The position numbers were made by a program, and so were the translations under genes. The notes under the pieces were generated by a model. It searched no databases. It was not told the origin of the DNA and saw only the letters and a list, made by a program, of their open reading frames with translations. A stretch of DNA of 64,000 nt from an uncultured Rhodoferax sp. (GTDB lineage: Bacteria > Pseudomonadota > Gammaproteobacteria > Burkholderiales > Burkholderiaceae_C): assembly GCF_946221635.1 (NCBI RefSeq), contig NZ_CAMIHB010000012.1:61823-125822 (forward strand). The letters run 5' to 3'. Each line of letters begins with the position of its first letter. Within the stretch, counting starts at the first letter, position 1. Positions 61,933-64,000 of the stretch are shown one piece after another.

Positions 61933-63170
61933 GCGGTGCTTGGTGCAGGGGTGCCCTGCAGAAAGGCCAGGGCCTGCGCCAGCACCGGATCGGGCGCAAT
62001 GCGCTTGAGGCACTGGTTGTCGCCGTCGCAAAAGGTCAGGCGGTGGTTGTAGGCCGTCAGGCAGGGCGAGCAGGCAATGCCGCTCTCCAGGATGATGGTG
62101 CGTTTCCCCAACGGGCCATAGAGCTTGCCGGTTTCGGGGCCGAAGAAGACCATGGTCTGGATCGGCGTGACCGTGGCGAAGTGGCTGGGCCCGCCGTCGT
62201 TGGTAATCAGCAATGCGCTGGCATGCATGAGCATCAGCAGTTCGCGGATGCTCTTGGTGTAGCCGGTGAGGTTAAGGCAGGCTTCGTGGCCCACTTGGGC
62301 CTGCAGGTCGCGCGCGAGGATGGCATCGTCCTTGAGCCCGATCAGTCCTACCGCATAGCCGGCCGCGCACAGGCCTTGCACCACGCGCGCATAGTGGCTC
62401 GCGGGCCAGGCGCGTTCGGGCAGGATGCCGCCGCCGGCGTAGACCAGCACAAGGGCACGGGTCTGGGTGACCGGGTGGTCGGCCTCCACCTTGCGACGGT
62501 AGGCAGCCAACTCCTCGCGCGCGAAATGGACTGACAACTCGGGTTCGGCCGGAATCTCGCGGATGGCGCCGGCGCGGTTGCGCGGCATGCCCTCGGGTGA
62601 CTGCAAGGCGTCCACCAGCGAGAGGAACTGCTTGCTGATGTGCTGGTAGGGGTTGTAGGGGATGCTGTGGTTGATGAAGCTGCCGCGGTACAGGCCCTCT
62701 TGCGTGTGCGGCGTGAAGCCCACGCGTACCGGCGCGCCGGTGCTGAAGGAAAGCAGGGCGCTGACGCGCGAGAACAGCTCGCAGTCGATCACCGCGTCCA
62801 GGCCCAGGCGGCGCATCTTCAGGCTCACCGCCAGGATGTCGCGGATCAGCGCACCGCCGGAGCTGTCGTCCAGCGTGTGCATGTGTTCCACCGCGGTGAG
62901 CGACAGCAGTTTGGAAACTTCCTGGTTCTTCTTGAGCTGCAGGATGTGGATGGCCGCGCCCGGGTACTGGCGCCGCAGGGCCGCAAACATGGGCCCGGCC
63001 AGCACGATGCTGCCCATCTCGGAGAGCAGGATGACGAGGATGTTCTTGGGCGCAGCCGGCATGCGCGCCGGTGCGCCGAACAGGCCCGTGAATCGGACCC
63101 AGCCAGACACCGCGCCACAGAGCAGCTGGCCGACCCAGCGGTCAATGAAGCGTTGTGTCTGGATCTTCAT
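61929..63170 (-). CDS. glycosyltransferase family 9 (heptosyltransferase-like)
   Basis: The 413-residue GT-B protein has NILVILLSEMGSIVLAGPMF at the start of the acceptor domain and LLITNDGGPSHFATV in the donor-binding domain, as in LPS heptosyltransferases. A cysteine cluster near the C-terminus (IACSPCLTAYNHRLTFCDGDNQCLKRI) is typical of a GT9 subgroup. It lies 9 bp after metK on the same strand and is coupled to the GtrA gene. A role in LPS core or surface glycan assembly is likely. Confidence 0.87.
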   Translation of the reverse strand: MKIQTQRFIDRWVGQLLCGAVSGWVRFTGLFGAPARMPAAPKNILVILLSEMGSIVLAGPMFAALRRQYPGAAIHILQLKKNQEVSKLLSLTAVEHMHTLDDSSGGALIRDILAVSLKMRRLGLDAVIDCELFSRVSALLSFSTGAPVRVGFTPHTQEGLYRGSFINHSIPYNPYQHISKQFLSLVDALQSPEGMPRNRAGAIREIPAEPELSVHFAREELAAYRRKVEADHPVTQTRALVLVYAGGGILPERAWPASHYARVVQGLCAAGYAVGLIGLKDDAILARDLQAQVGHEACLNLTGYTKSIRELLMLMHASALLITNDGGPSHFATVTPIQTMVFFGPETGKLYGPLGKRTIILESGIACSPCLTAYNHRLTFCDGDNQCLKRIAPDPVLAQALAFLQGTPAPSTA

Positions 63171-63179
63171 AGGCAGGCT

Positions 63180-64000
63180 TTATTTCAGGCCAGCGGCGGC
63201 ACGCAGGGCCGCTGCCTTGTCGGTGCGTTCCCAGGTGAACTCGGGCTCTTCGCGGCCGAAGTGGCCGTAAGCCGCCGTCTTTTCGTAGATGGGGCGCAGC
63301 AGGTCCAGCATCTGGATGATGCCCTTGGGACGCAGGTCGAAGTGCTCGTTCACCAAGGCGGCGATCTGGTCGTCAGGGATGACGCCGGTGCCTTCGGTGT
63401 AGACGGTCACGTTCATGGGCTTGGCCACGCCGATGGCGTAGGCCACCTGCACCTGGCACTGGCGCGCCAGGCCGGCGGCGACCACGTTCTTGGCCACGTA
63501 GCGGGCGGCGTAGGCGGCCGAGCGGTCCACCTTGGAGGGGTCCTTGCCGGAGAAGGCGCCACCACCGTGGGGGCAGGCGCCGCCGTAGGTGTCCACAATG
63601 ATCTTGCGACCGGTCAGGCCGCAATCGCCTTGCGGGCCGCCGATGACGAAGCGGCCGGTGGGGTTGATCAGGTAGCGGGTGTTCTGCAGCCATTCCTTGG
63701 GCAGCACGGGCTTGATGATCTCTTCGATGATGGCTTCGGTGAAGCTGGCCTTCATCTTGGTGGCGGTCTCCGACTGGTCGGGGCTGTGCTGGGTGGACAG
63801 CACCACGGTGTCGATGCTGTGGGGCTTGCCGTCCACATAGCGCATGGTCACCTGGCTCTTGGCGTCGGGGCGCAGGAAGGGCAGGCGGCCGTCCTTGCGC
63901 AGCTGGGCCTGGCGCTCCACGAGGCGGTGGGCGTAGTAGATGGGGGCGGGCATCAGCTCGGGCGTTTCGTCGCAGGCGTAGCCGAACATCAGGCCCTGGT
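63180..64000 (-). CDS. metK: S-adenosylmethionine synthetase, 5' end cut by window
   Basis: MetK makes SAM from methionine and ATP. The visible 273 residues are the C-terminal two thirds. [18 protein letters not shown] enters from the window edge. [28 protein letters not shown] and the P-loop-like [20 protein letters not shown] are all intact. The frame continues past base 64000, so the first internal ATG is not the real start. Upstream regulation, such as a SAM riboswitch, lies outside the window. Confidence 0.97.
   Translation of the reverse strand, partial: QGLMFGYACDETPELMPAPIYYAHRLVERQAQLRKDGRLPFLRPDAKSQVTMRYVDGKPHSIDTVVLSTQHSPDQSETATKMKASFTEAIIEEIIKPVLPKEWLQNTRYLINPTGRFVIGGPQGDCGLTGRKIIVDTYGGACPHGGGAFSGKDPSKVDRSAAYAARYVAKNVVAAGLARQCQVQVAYAIGVAKPMNVTVYTEGTGVIPDDQIAALVNEHFDLRPKGIIQMLDLLRPIYEKTAAYGHFGREEPEFTWERTDKAAALRAAAGLK

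Overview
The window is high-GC bacterial DNA that looks like a Comamonadaceae chromosome (Burkholderiales; Rhodoferax/Acidovorax-like). That placement is inference. It rests on the gene repertoire (a TRAP transporter with CoA-transferase genes, chemoreceptors, a ROK-controlled xylose operon, SelD/SelU) and on a short dispersed repeat, core AGCTGCTnGCGCA...GGGCTA, that I associate with this family. There are about 55 protein genes. I saw no rRNA, tRNA or CRISPR. iolB is cut by the left edge and metK by the right edge.

Layout. 1-2.2 kb: the end of a myo-inositol catabolic operon (iolB, iolA). 2.3-5.7 kb: a three-gene operon on the minus strand (glutamine synthetase-like ligase, class III aminotransferase, GntR regulator) behind a perfect 26-bp palindrome. 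6.1-8.9 kb: a CBS-domain protein, then selD-selU for selenouridine in tRNA. 9-24 kb: a block that reads as lower in GC, with a chemoreceptor, an IS21-type transposase relic and a 12-gene minus-strand run. The run holds a FAD/NAD oxidoreductase, an HD-domain protein, a sigma factor, its zinc-finger anti-sigma partner, the arsenosugar radical SAM enzyme ArsS, a TVP38-oxidoreductase fusion, two arsenosugar-type glycosyltransferases, a DUF3047 protein, a PhnDEC-like ABC transporter and a metallophosphoesterase. A divergent methylthioadenosine phosphorylase-like gene flanks it. 24-34 kb: xylose operon xylF-xylH-xylG-xylR-xylB-xylA, then a ChvE-like sugar-binding protein paired with a second chemoreceptor. 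Related operator-like sequences sit in front of xylA, xylF and the chemoreceptor. 34-38 kb: an FG-GAP/UnbV protein with a vanadium haloperoxidase-type enzyme, and a hemerythrin-like protein. 38-48 kb: a giant DUF748/AsmA-like protein, a paiB remnant, pirin, a sialidase-like protein with a membrane partner, an EamA exporter, gmhA and a DODA-type dioxygenase. 48-57.6 kb: a catabolic region with a LysR regulator, ketopantoate reductase-like, VOC, MaoC, CaiB and AroE proteins, a TetR regulator, a TRAP transporter, AroQ and a second AroE. 57.6-64 kb: a MocR regulator, a DUF2917 protein, cell-envelope glycosyltransferases, GtrA and metK.

The most interesting system is the 11-24 kb cluster. I read it as an organoarsenical (arsenosugar) pathway. 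ArsS would join a deoxyadenosyl group to dimethylarsenic, the divergent phosphorylase could remove adenine, and the glycosyltransferases could decorate the product. An embedded sigma/anti-sigma pair and a phosphonate-type transporter appear to be part of the same unit. No arsenite methyltransferase (ArsM) is present in the window. Translational coupling is heavy throughout: ATGA or GTGA stop/start overlaps join most neighbouring genes and fixed many of the start sites given here.
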